A stretch of DNA of 64,000 nt. Origin: Anodontia alba (taxonomy: Eukaryota > Mollusca > Bivalvia > Lucinida > Lucinidae). The notes below the pieces were generated by a model that saw only the letters and a list, made by a program, of their open reading frames with translations, had not been told where the DNA came from and did not search any database. Below are positions 11,772 through 24,032 of the stretch, one piece after another; within the stretch, counting starts at the first letter, position 1; the number at the start of each line of letters is the position of its first letter. The stretch is from assembly GCA_964016985.1 (NCBI GenBank), contig OZ024827.1, positions 53,424,684-53,488,683 on the forward strand. The letters run 5' to 3'. The position numbers and the translations under genes are program-made.

Positions 11772-12168
11772 ACAAGAGCTCTGCCAAGCGGGGCATTATA
11801 CGCCCATGGCAAGTAATAAGATGTAGCACATAAACTGGCTCCTGTATAATTCAGTGCTCCTGATATAAACTGTAAGTGGAATTACAAAAAAAAAATTTAA
11901 AAAATTTTCATTGGGGCATACCTCTGCTGATATTTGGTGAACTGTATCCTAAGGGTCCAAGCTGGCCCAGAAATTAAGGGAGAAATGACTTCTCCCTCCT
12001 GGGAAAATAGGGAGAAGTTTGCTGCATCTAGAAAGATGTTTTCGGACGGAGGACACAATGACAGAAGCATGGCTATATTATAAGCTCATATAAGCCTTTG
12101 GCTAATTTGTTTTTCCTATACTTCAATACAGGACCAAACAATAACAAAACAAAAATAAACAACCAAAA
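11772..12168. mobile_element. Possible left end of a third element family
   Basis: Starts ACAAGAGCTCTGCCAAGC, followed by GGGGCATTATACGCCC. This parallels the family-1 plan (ACAAG, hairpin-like block, then an inverted-repeat motif) with different sequence. A matching right end with GGGCATATAA occurs at 38160-38189. No right end is identified here with confidence. Confidence 0.35.
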
Positions 12169-14844
12169 ACAAGAGGCCCACGACCACAGGCCGCTCACCT
12201 GAGTGACATAACCACTGCAGATATGCAGATGTTATGCAACAATTTTCCAATCCTGTCATCGCAACTAATGAAAAGATCATCCTTTAAGCAATTCTTAATT
12301 TTGAAGAAGAATATTATTCCTGGCATGACAGTCAATGGAGCGTGATCATTTGAACAAACTCTCAATCACATTTCAAAAGTAAGATCAATGTGAAATTTGG
12401 AGGCAATTGGCTAAGTGGTTTCTGAAGAATCATGATTTTATACATGTAATAAAAAGCTCAGTGGCAGGGAAATATAATAAACATAAACAAGATGGCAGCC
12501 ATCTTGGTTTTACAATCAGAATGATTTTAGCTACTGTTGATCTACAAGTCACCTCGATACTTCCAACGAACTTTGAGTCAATTGCCCTTTCGGTTCAGGA
12601 GAAAAAGTTCAAAACAAGATTTTCAAGATGGCCACCATAGCCGCAATTTGAGATTTCCTATCGCACAATTTGAGCTATTTTTGATCTACAAGTCACCCCG
12701 ATGCTTCCTACCAAGTTTCGAGTCAACTGGCCTTTCAGTTCAGAAGAAGAAGGGAAAAATAGATTTTCAAGACGGCTGCCATCTTGGATTTCCGATCGGA
12801 ACGATTTTAGCTATTTTTATATCTACAAGTCATCCCGATCCTTCCTACCAATTTTCAAATCAACTGGCCCTTTGGTTCAGGAAAATAAGCGAAAAAAAGA
12901 GTTTCAACATGGCCGCCATGACGGCCATCTTGGATTTCTGATCCAAACAATTTAAGCTATCTTAGATCTACAAGTCAACCGAATGCTTCCTACCAAGTTT
13001 CGAGTCTAATGGCCTTTCAGTTCAGGAGAAGAAGCGAAAAATAGACTTTCAAGACGGCTGTCATGGCAGCCATCTTGGATTTCTGATAGGGATGTTTTAG
13101 CTATTTATGATCTACAGGTCACCCTGATGCTTTCTACCTAGTTTAAAGTCAATAAGCCTTTCAGTTCAGGAGTAGAAGAGATTAAATGTTTTTTCCCATA
13201 CAAATGCATAGGGAAACAAACTTGACCTTGCCGTAAAAAGGTCAAATGTCAATGTACGACCATTATTTTAACAACTTTGGTAGACCCCCTGTCCCCGATG
13301 ATTTAAGCAAAGATTCAGACCCAAGGCATCCTCAGTTCAGGAGGAGAAGATTTTCAAAGGATTTTACCATATATGGGCATGGCGGCCATATATATGTAAA
13401 GATTCAGTCACAAGGCATCCTCGGTTTTGGAGAACAAGATTTTTAAAGGTTTTTCCTATACAAATGCATAGGGAAGCAAACTTGACCTTGCCGTAAAAAG
13501 GTCAAATGTCAATATACGATATTTATTTTAGCAATTTTGGTAGATCTCCCTTCCCCGATGACTTATGCAAAGATTCAGCCCCAAGGCATCCTCGGTTCTG
13601 GAGAAGAAGATTTTTAAAGGTTTTTACCATATATGGGCATGACGGCCATCTTGGTCAACGAATTGCAACCATTTTAGCAATCTTTCATTGCCCCAACCTA
13701 AGGAGGCTCCGTATGAAATTTGAGCAAAACTGGCCCAGAGACGCCAGAGGAGAAGTCGTTGGAAATTCTGAACATTTTTCCCATACAAATGCAAAATTCC
13801 CATACAAAAGCAAAATTGACCTTACCGTAAAAAGGTCAAATGTCAATGTACGACCATTATTTTAGCAACTTTGATAGACCTCCTGTTTCTGATGATATAT
13901 GTAAAGATTCAGCCAATAGGCATCCTTGGTTTTGGAGAACAAGATTTTTAAAGGTTTTTCCCATAAAAATGCAAAGGGAAGCAAACTTGACCTTGCCGTA
14001 AAAAGGTCAAATGTCAATATACGATATTTATTTTAGCAATTTTGGTAGATCTCCCATCCCTGATGACTTACGCAAAGATTCAGCCCCAAGGCATCCTCGA
14101 TTCTGGAGAAGAAGAATTTTGAAGGTTTTGACCATATATGGGCATGGCGGCCATCTTTGTCAACGAACCGCAACCATTTTAGCATCTTTCATTCCCCCAA
14201 CCTAAGGAGGCTCCATATGAAATTTGAGCAAATTTGGCCCAGAGGCTCCAGAGGAGAAGTCATTGAAATTCTGAACATTTTTCCCATACAAATGCATAAG
14301 GAAGCAAAATTGACCTTACCATAAAAAGGTCAAATGTCAATGTACGACCATTATTTTAACAACTTTGGTAGACCTCCTGTTTCCGATGATATATGTAAAG
14401 GTTCAGCCATAAGGCATCCTCGGTTTTGGAGAAGAAGATTTCTAAAGGTTTTTCCCATACAAATGCATAGGGAAGCAAACTTGACCTTGCCGTAAAAAGG
14501 TCAAATGTCAATATACGACCTTTATTTAGCAATTTTGGTAGACCTCTCATCCCGGATGACTTATGCAAAGATTCAGTCCCAAGGCATCCTCGGTTCTGGA
14601 GAAGATTTTTAAAGGTTTTTACCATATATGGGCATGGCGGCCATCTTGGTCAATGGATTGCGACGATTTTAGCAATTTTTCGTTCCCCCAACCTAAGGAG
14701 GCTCCATGAAATTTGAGCAAAATTGGCTCAGGGGCTTCAGAGGAGAAGTCGTCTGAAAATGTTAACAGACGGATGCACGGACGGACGGACGACCGACGAA
14801 AAGGGATCACAATAGCTCATCCTGAGCATAGCTCAGGTGAGCTA
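12169..14844. mobile_element. Family-1 element with two successive arrays
   Basis: The left end is ACAAGAGGCCCACGACCAC; its hairpin is decayed. A leader of about 350 bp is shared with 49564, 55289 and 61790. Then comes a type-A 145-bp array (about 12480-13180), then the composite array of about 490 bp (about 13180-14760), then a GGACGGACGGACGA strip and the right hairpin ending GAGCTA. Having two array types inside one pair of ends shows that internal arrays are exchanged between elements. Confidence 0.8.
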
Positions 14845-15084
14845 AAAAAAAAAAAACAAAAAAAAAAAAATGCTGCAAGAAATTTTTTTGTAAACCTTTA
14901 ACTTGTTTTATACTGATTTTATTTTTGTTCTTCAACAGAGCTAACTCAGAAGAGTATTAGAAAAAAAAAATCCCAAAAGAATTATGTTTATAAGTTTTGA
15001 TATTAGTCAAGCTTCTTAATTCTGTATCATTTAATAAATGTATTTATAAAGATTTAATAATGGCAACATTTCCTTGCAAATTTA
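14845..15084. other. A-rich unique spacer
   Basis: Long A-runs follow the element end. TTTTGTTCTTCAACAG near 14922-14937 resembles a splice acceptor, but no confirmed exon follows. Confidence 0.4.
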
Positions 15085-18000
15085 ACAAGAGGGCCATGAT
15101 GGCCCTGTAACGCTCACCTGAGCATCATAGCACTTTGAGAACCTGATCTAGAACTGATCAAGGCAAACATTCTGATCAAAATTCAAAATGATTATATTAA
15201 CAAGTAAGACAATGTAGCATGTCTAATGGACTATGAAATAAAGGTCAGGGTCAAATATGGATGACTGCACTCAAGAGGCTATGCTAAGATGTATGCATGT
15301 ACTAAGTATCACTGGCTGTAGGAGCAATAGTTACTGAGACACTGACCTAAACACAAACACTTCACAAGTACCAGATATCACTCTGTAGGACCAATATTTA
15401 CTGAGAAACTGACCTAAATGGAAAAACTTAAAGTCACTGGATAGAAAAATATACATCACCTTGAAATCATCAAGACAAACATTTTGAGCTAGATACATGA
15501 TGATCACTTCAAAAATGTGACCTCTAGAACATCAACAAGGTTTTCCTTTGATTTGGCCAGGTGACGTAGTTTCTGATATCAAGTGACCCAGTTTTAAACT
15601 AGACCTAGAAATCATCGACGAACATTTTGAGCAATATTTATGATGATTATTTAAACAAGAGGCCCATGGGCCACGGCTCGCTCACCTGAGTGACATAATC
15701 ACTGCAGATATGCAAGTCACTTCGATACTTTCAATATAAATGTATATGGCCCATACTAATGCATGGAGAAGCAAATTTCAACATAGAACCATCATTTTAG
15801 CAATTTTGGTAGATCTCCAGTCCCCCATAATTTGTGCAAAGATTAGAGCCCAGGGCTTATTTGGTTCTGGAGAAGATTTTTAAAGGTTTTTACCATATAT
15901 GGGCATGGCAGCCATTTTGATCAATGGACCATGCCCATTTTAGAAATCTTTCATTCTCCTACCCAAGGAGTCTCCACATGAAATTTGAGCAACACTGGCC
16001 CAGAGGCTTCAGAGGAAAAATCATTTGAAATTATCAAATTTTTTCCATACAAATGTACGGGGCCCATACAAATGCATGCAGAAGCAAACTTGACTTCACT
16101 GTAAAAAGGTCAAATGTCAATGTATGACAATTACTTTAGCAACTTTGGTAGACAGCCCGTTCCCAATGATATATGCAAAGATTCAGCCATAAGGCATCCT
16201 TTGGTTTTGGAGAATAAGATTTTTAAATGTTTTTCCCATACAAATGCATAGGGAAGCAAACTTGACCTTACCGTTAAAAGGTCAAATGTCAATGTACGAC
16301 CATTATTTTAGCAACTTTGGTAGACTCCCCTGTCCCACATGTTTAAGCAAAGATTCAGCCCCAAGGCGTCCTCGGCTCTGGAGGAGAAGATTTTAAAGGT
16401 TTTTACCATATATGGGCGTGGCGGCCATCTTGGTCAATGAACCGCGACCATTTTAGCAATCTTTCATTCCCCCAACCTAAGGAGGCTCCATATGAAATTT
16501 GAGCAAAATTGGCACAGAGACTCCAGAGGAGAAGTCGTTTGAAATTCTGAATATTTTTCCCATACAAATGCATAAGGAAGCAAAACTGACCTCACCGTAA
16601 AAAGGTCAAATGTCAATGTACGACCATTATTTTAGCAACTTTGGTAGACCTCCAACTTCCAATGATATAGGTAGAGAATCAGCCATAAGGCATCCTCGGT
16701 TTTGGAGAACAAGATTTTTAAAGGTTTTTCCCATACAAATGCATAGGGAAGCAAACTTGACCTTGCCGTAAAAAGGTCAAATGTCAATATACGACCTTTA
16801 TTTTACCAATTTTGGTAGACCTCCTGTCCCCAATGACTTATGCAAAGATTCAGCACCAAGGCATCCTCGGTTCTGGAGAAGAAGATTTTTAAAGGTTTTT
16901 ACCATGTATGGGCATGGCGGCCATCTTGGTCAACGAACCATGACCATTTTAGCAATCTTTCATTCCCCCAACCTAAGGAGGCTCCATATGAAATTTGAGC
17001 AAAATTGGCCCAGAGGTTTCAGAGAAGAAGTCGTTTGAAATTCTGAACATTTTTCCCATACAAATGCATAAGGAAGCAAAATTGACCTTACCATAAAAAG
17101 GTCAAATGTCAATGTACGACCATTATTTTAGCAACTTTGGTAGACCTCCTGTTTCCGATGATACATGTAAAGGTTCAGTCATAAGGCATCCTTGGTTTTG
17201 GAGAACAAGATGCTTAAAGGTTTTTCCCATACAAATGCATAGGGAAGCAAACTTGACCTTGCCGTAAAAAGGTCAAATGTCAATATACGACCTTTATTTT
17301 AGCAATTTTGGTAGACCTCCCATCCCCGATGACTTATGTAAAGATTCAGCCCCAAGGCATCCTCGGTTCTGGAGAAGAAGATTTTTAAAGGTTTTTACCA
17401 TATATGGGCATGGCGGTCATCTTGGTCAATGGACCACGACCATTCTAGCAATTTTTTGTTTCCCCAACCTAAGGAGGCTCTATATGAAATTTGAGCAAAA
17501 TTGGCTCAGGAGCTTCAGAGGAGAAGTCGTTTGAAAATGTTAACAGACGATGCACGGACGGACAGATGCACAGACGGACGGACGGACGAAAAGTGATCAC
17601 AATAGCTCATCCTGAGCATAACTCAGGTGAGCTAAAAATGTGACCTCTGGAGTGTTTTTCTGCTGATTTGGCCTGGTGACCTAGTTTTTGACCCCATGTG
17701 ACCCAGTTTTGAACTTGACCTAGAAATCATGAAGACAAACATTTTGAGCAAGATTCATGATGATTGCTTCAAAATTATGACCACTAGAGTGTTAACAAAA
17801 TTTTCTACTGATTTGGCCTGGTGACCTAGTGTTTGACCCCAAGTGACCCAGTTTTGAATTTGACCTAGAACTCATCAAGACAAACATTTTGAGCAAGATT
17901 CATGATGATTGCTTCAAAAATGTGATCGCCAGAGTGTTAACAAGGTTTCATGCTGATTTGGCCCGGTGTCCCAATTTTTGATCCCAAGTGACCCAGTTTC

Positions 18001-18495
18001 AAACTTGACCTAGAAATCATCAAGACAAACATGTTGAGCAAGATTCATGATGATTGCTTGAAAAGAATGACCACTAGAGTGTTAACAAGGTTTTCCGCTG
18101 ATTTGGCCAGGTGACCTAGTTTTTGACCCCAGGTGACCCAGTTTTGAACTTGACCTAGAAATCATCAAGACAAACATTTTGAACAAGATTTATGATGATT
18201 GCTTAGAAAATGTGACAGCTTGAGTGTTAACAAGGTTTTAGCTGATTTGGCCAGGTGATCTAGTTTTTGACCCCAAGTGACCCAATTTCAAATTTGACCT
18301 AAAAATCATCAAGACAAACATTTTGAGCAAGATTCATGATGACTGCTTGAAAAATGTGACCGCTAGAGTAATAACAAGGTTTTCCGTTGATTTGGCGCGG
18401 TGACCTAGTTTTTTATCCCAACTGACCCAGTTTCAAACTTGACCTAGAAATCATCAAGACAAACATTTTGAGCAAGATTCATGATGATTGCTTAA
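15085..18495. mobile_element. Family-1 element, right end missing
   Basis: The left end is ACAAGAGGGCCATGATGG with the leader also seen at 868 and 19603, then type-B 145-bp monomers. It is interrupted by a complete element at 15655-17634. At 18495/18496 the type-B array switches abruptly to type-A sequence at ACAAGTCACC, and no right end of its own is seen. Confidence 0.7.
15655..17634. mobile_element. Nested family-1 element with composite 490-bp array
   Basis: The left end is ACAAGAGGCCCATGGGCCAC and the right end hairpin ends GAGCTA. The flanks TTTAA and AAAATGTG join to give exactly the sequence at 1436-1446, an undisturbed copy of the same repeat. The insertion therefore caused no target duplication. 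The array contains units pairing a block of about 165 bp with a longer one of about 325 bp. Confidence 0.88.
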
Positions 18496-19602
18496 ACAAG
18501 TCACCCCGATGCTTCCTAGCAAGTTTGGAGTCAATTGGCCTTTCGGTTCAGGAGAAGATGCGAAAAATAGATTTTCAAGATGGCTGCCATGGTGGCCATC
18601 TTGGATTTCCGATTGGAAGGCTTTTAGCTATTTTTGATCTATAAGTCACCCCAATGCTTCCTACTATGTTTGGAGTCAATTGGCTTTTGGGTTTAGGAGA
18701 AGAAGCAAAAAAATAGATTTTCAAGATGGCTGCCATGGCGGCCATCAAGGATTTCCGGCACGATTTTAGCTATTTTTGATCTACAAGTCACTCCGATGCT
18801 TCCTAGCAAGATTGGAGTCAATTGGCCTTTCGGTTCAGGAGAAGAAGCGAAAAATAGACTTTCAACAGGATGTCCACAATTTGAGAAAAGCAAATTTCCC
18901 TGACTTTTCCCCGACTAAAATCAATTTTCCCTGACTACATTTTTGTATTCTGCACGTAAAGTTCTGACATCTGTTGGCCTCCTCCTCCCCTACAGCCAAC
19001 CCTTTCCACCTTTTACACTACCAACTGTAATTGTATTACTCTTTATACATGTATTTTTATTTTTTATTTTTTTATTGTTTTTTTTTTGTTTTGTTTTTCT
19101 TTGAATTTATTTTCTATTTTTATTTTTCTACATACATACATATACATGTATATTTACAAAAGTTATTTATACTGTTGGATGAGTGCTTCAAATTAAATGC
19201 ATGCCATAATTCAGGGAGATCTGTTGGCCTCTTCCCACAAAGCCAACCCTTTCAACCTTTTTTACTACCGATTGCCATTGTATTACTCTTTATATTTTTA
19301 TTTTTATTTTTTTTTTTTGTTTGTTTTTCATTGATTTTGTTTTCTATTTTTCTTTTTCTACATACATACATGTACAAATCAACTGACAAGTGAAAGTGCG
19401 TGCAAATTGGAAACAAAAACTAATCTGAGTTCATTCTCAGTGAAGGAAAATAAATTTGTAATAGTTATTTATGATAATTTCATAAACACAGAAAAATTAG
19501 GCAATATTTTCCTCTCCAGGAAAAAAGGAACAAGCTAATATTCAGCTGTCTATAAATGGACTCTGCAACAAAATTCTGAAGGTGAAAACTTTAGTTATGG
19601 TA

Positions 19603-21323
19603 ACAAGAGGGCCATGATGGCCCTGTAACGCTCACCTGAGCAACGTAGCACTGAGAACCTGATCTAGAACTGATCAAGGCAAACATTCTGATCAAAGTTC
19701 AAAATGATTATATTAACAAGTAAGACAATGTAGCATGTCTAATGGACTGTGAAATAAAGGTCAAGGTCAAATATGGATGACTGCACTCAAGAGGCCATGC
19801 TAAGATGTATGCATGTACTAAGTATCACTGGCTGTAGGAGCAATAGTTACTGAGAAACTGACCCAAACACAAACACTTCACAAGTACCAAATATCACTCT
19901 AAGTACCAAATATCACTCAGTAGGACCAATAATTACTGAGAAACTGACCTAAATGGAAAACTTAAGAAAGTCACTGGACAGAAAAATATACATCACCTTG
20001 AAATCATCAAGAGAAACATTTTGAGCAAGATTCATGATGATCACTTCAAAAATGTGACCTCTAGAGCATCAACAAGGTTTTCCTTTGATTTGGCCAGGTG
20101 AACTAGTTTCTGATATCAAGTGACTCAGTTTTAAACTAGACCTAGAAATCATCAAGACAAACATTTTGAGCAATATTTATGATGATTGCTTGAAAAATGT
20201 GACAGCTAGAGTGATAAGATTTTCTGCTGATTTGGCCAGCTGACCTAGTTTTTGACCCCAGGTGACCCAGTTTCGAACTTGACCTAGAAATCATTAAGAC
20301 AAACATTTTGAGCAAGATTCATGATGACTGCTTCAAAAATGTGACCGCTAGAATGTTAACAAGGTTTTCTGCTGATTTGGCCAGGAGACCTAGTTTTTGA
20401 TCCCAAGTGACCCAGTTTTGAACTTGACCTAGAACTCATCAAGACAAACATTTTGAGCAAGATTCATGATGATTGCTTGAAAAATGTGACCGCTAGAGAG
20501 ATAACAAGATTTTAAGCTGATTTGGCCAGGTGACCTAGTTTTTTACCCCAGGTGTTCCAGGTTCGAACTTGACCTAGAAATCATCAAGACAAACATTTTG
20601 AGCAAGATTCATGATGATTGCTTCAAAAATGTGATCGCTAGAGTATTAACAAAGTTTTCTGCTGGTTTGTCCTGGTGACCTAGTTTTTGACCCCACGTGA
20701 CCCAGTTTCAAACTTGACCTAGAACTCATCAAGACAAACATGTCGAGCAAGATTCATGATTATTGCTTCAAAAATGTGACCGCTAGAGTGTTAAGAAGGT
20801 TTTCTGCTGGTTTGGCCCGGTGACCTAGTTTTTGACTCCAAGTGACCCAGTTTTGAACTTGATCTAGAAATCATCAAGACAAACATATTGAGCAAGATTC
20901 ATGATGACTGCTTCAACAATGTGACCGCTAGAGTGTTAACAAGGTTTTCTGCTGATCTGACCCAGTGACCTAGTTTTTGACCCCAAGTGACCCAGTTTCG
21001 AACTTGACCTAGATTTAATAGAGGCAAACATTTTGAGCAAGTTTCATCAACATTGGGTCAAAATTTTGACCTCTAGAGTGTTAACAAGTTTTTCTTTGAT
21101 TTGACCTGGTGACCTAGTTTTTGACCCAAAGTAACCCAGTATCGAACTTGACCTAGATTTCATAGAGGCAAACATTCTGAGCAAGTTTCATCAAGATTGG
21201 GTCAAAACTGTGACCTCTAGAGTGTTAACAAACTAATTGTTGACGACGAACGACGGACAACGACGGACGACGGACAGAGGGTGATGACAATAGCTCACCC
21301 TGAGCTTTTGCTCAGGTGAGCTA
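19603..21323. mobile_element. Family-1 element with type-B array
   Basis: Same leader and left hairpin as 868-8568 and inserted after the same flank (GTTATGGTA against GTTATAGTA). Type-B monomers then run to a GACGACGGACAACGACGG strip and the right hairpin with a TTTT loop. Confidence 0.82.
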
Positions 21324-21330
21324 ATAAAAA

Positions 21331-23806
21331 ACAAGAGGACCATGATGGTCCTATATCGCTCACCTGAGCAAACAGCTTTGCATACTTACTGTTGAAGTTT
21401 CAGCCAAGTTCACTGCTCTAAGATTTTTGTGTAAATTTTATAGCCCTGCACCCCAGCGGCCATGTTTTTTTCATGCATCATGATGGCTTGAACTGAATAT
21501 TGAAAGAGGGTCACCAAAGGAACAATTCTGCTGTTATAATTCTGCCGTTATATTGAAATAGGTCCAGTGGTTTCTGACAAAAAGATTTTTAAAATGTCTT
21601 ATATACATATATAGGGAAATTAAGCCCCACCCCCTAACGGCCATGTTTTTTGACAAATCATGACAGCTTGAACAAACTTGGTAGAGGGTCATCAAAAGAA
21701 AATTCCTGCCAAGTTATACTGAAATCGGTTCAGTGGTTTCTGACAAGAAGATTTTTAAACTTTTCTATACAGATATATTGGGGAAATAAGCCCCTCCCCC
21801 TGGGGGCCATGTTTTTTGACGAATCATGATAACTTGAACAATCTTGGTAGAGGGTCAACAATATAATGTTTCTGACAAGAAGATTTTTAAAGTTTTCTAT
21901 ATAGATATATTGGGAAAATAAGCCCCACTCCCTAGAGGCCATGTTTTTTGACGAATCATGACGGCTTGAACAATCTTGGTAGAGGGTCACCAAAGCAACA
22001 TTCCTGTCAAGTTACATTGAACTCGAGCCAACGGTTTCTTACGAGAAGATTTTTAAAGTTTTCTATATAGATATATAGGGAAAATATGCTCCGCCTCCTA
22101 GCGGCCATGTTTTTTGACGAATCATGACGGCTTGAACAATCTTGGTAGAGGGTCACCAAAGCAACATTCCTGCCAAGTTATACTGAAATTGGTCCATTGG
22201 TTTCTGACAAGAAGATTTTTAAACTTTTCTATATAGATATATAGGGAAAATAAGCCCCGCTCCCTGGCAGCCATGTTTTTTGACGAATCATGATAACTTG
22301 AACAATCTTGGTAGAGGGTCAACAAGGAAAGATTTCTGCCAAGTATTAATGAAATTGGTCCAGTGGTTTCTGACAAGAAGATTTTTAAAGTTTTCTATAT
22401 AGATATATAGGGAAAATAAGCCCCGTCATTTAGCGGCCATGTTTTTTGACAAATCATGACAGCTCCAACAATCTTGGTAGAGGATCACCAAGGAAACATT
22501 TTTGCCTAGTTATATAGAAATCGGTCCAGTGCTTTCTGACATGAAGATTTTTAAAGTTTTCTATATAGATATATAGGGAAAAAAAAAAAGCCCCACCCCC
22601 TGGCGGCCATGATTTTTGATGAATCATGACGGCTTGAACAATCTTGGTAGAAGGTTACAAAAGAAACATTCCTGCCGTGTTATATTGAAATCCATCCAGT
22701 GGTTTCTGACAAGAAGATTTTTAAACTTTTCTATATAGATATATAGAGAAAATAAGCCCCGTCCCCTGGCGACCATGTTTTTTGATGAATCCAAATGGCT
22801 TGAACAATCTTGGTAGAGGATCACCAAAGGAACATTTCTGCAAAATTATATTGAAATCGGTCCAGTGGTTTCTGACAAGAAGATTTTTTAAGTTTTCCAT
22901 ATAGATATATAGGGAAAATAAGCTCTGCCCCTGGCGGCCATGTTTTTTGACGAATCCAAATGGCTTGAACAATCTTGGTAGAGGATCACCAAACGAACAT
23001 TTCTGCAAAATTATATTGAAATCCGTCCAATGGTTTCTGACAAGAAGATTTTTAAAGTTTTCTTTATAGATATATAGGGAAAATAAGCCCCGCCCCCTGG
23101 CGGCCATGTTTTTGACGAATCCAAATGGCTTGAACAATCTTAGTAAAGGATCACCAAAGAACATTTCTGCAAAATTATATAGAAATCTGTTCAGTGGTTT
23201 CTGACAAGAAGATTTTGAAAGTTTTCTATATAGATATATAGGGAAAATAAGCCCCGTCCCCTGGCGGCCATGTTTTTTGACGAATCCAAATGGCTTGAAC
23301 AATCTTGGTAGAGGATCACCAAAGGAACACTTCTGCAAAATTATATTGAAATTGGTCCAGTGGTTTCTGACAAGAAGATTTTTAAACTTTTCTATATAGA
23401 TATATAGGGAAAATAAGCCCCGCCCCCTGGCAGCCATGTTTTTTCACGAATCCAAATGGCATGAACAATCTTGGTAGAGGATCACCAAAGGAACATTTCT
23501 GCAAAATTATATTGAAATCACTCCAGTGGTTTCTGACAAGAAGATTTTTTAAGTTTTTAGTTAAAAAATCTATTTTTAGCTCCTGTGACCTAGATATGCA
23601 ATGGACCGGAACCATTTGAACAACTTTGAAAGAGGACCAACCAAGGATCATTCCTGTGAAGTTTGGTCAAAATCCAATCAGTGGTTTAGGAGGAGATGTT
23701 GTTTAAAGATTGTGAACGGACGGATGGACGACGACGACGATTACGATGACGACGGACGGTGAGTGATCACAAAAGCTCACCTTGAGCCTTCGGCTCAGGT
23801 GAGCTA
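21331..23806. mobile_element. Family-1 element with 166-bp array and compensated left hairpin
   Basis: The left end is ACAAG then AGGACCATGATGGTCCT: compared with AGGGCCATGATGGCCCT, both stem strands have changed so that pairing is kept. The array has about 14 monomers of 164-166 bp with phrases such as GGCGGCCATGTTTTTTGACG and ACAAGAAGATTTTTAAAG. The right end hairpin is GAGCC-TTC-GGCTC inside the outer stem, ending GAGCTA. It lies 7 bp after the previous element. Confidence 0.85.
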
Positions 23807-23945
23807 AAAATTATGCCATGGTGATCTTTGGACATCTTCCATTCCTGAAGAAAAGTTTCAGCTGGGGAGGCAAGGGGCACCACTCCCTTCAGTTTATTCT
23901 CAAAGAATAATTTATAAACTGCAATACTTTTGATGATAAGACATT

Positions 23946-23963
23946 ATCATTATTATTGTTATT

Positions 23964-24004
<41 letters not shown>

Positions 24005-24032
24005 TATTATTAATATTATAATTATTATTATT
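23946..24032. repeat. (ATT)n microsatellite
   Basis: Nearly pure TTA/ATT triplets interrupted by a few substitutions. Confidence 0.9.

Noticed and set aside
14922..15000. Possible last exon after the acceptor-like TTCTTCAACAG
   Set aside because: The frame is short and A-rich, with no partner exon and no conserved product.
13246..17534. Repeated frames starting MSIYD or MSMYD in the 490-bp arrays (also 43385-45169)
   Set aside because: Each spans one array unit with no codon-level constraint visible, differs by stops between copies and lies in non-coding elements.
21730..23651. Minus-strand frames of up to 238 codons in the 166-bp array
   Set aside because: Internal repetition of the same monomer in shifted frames; no recognisable domain.
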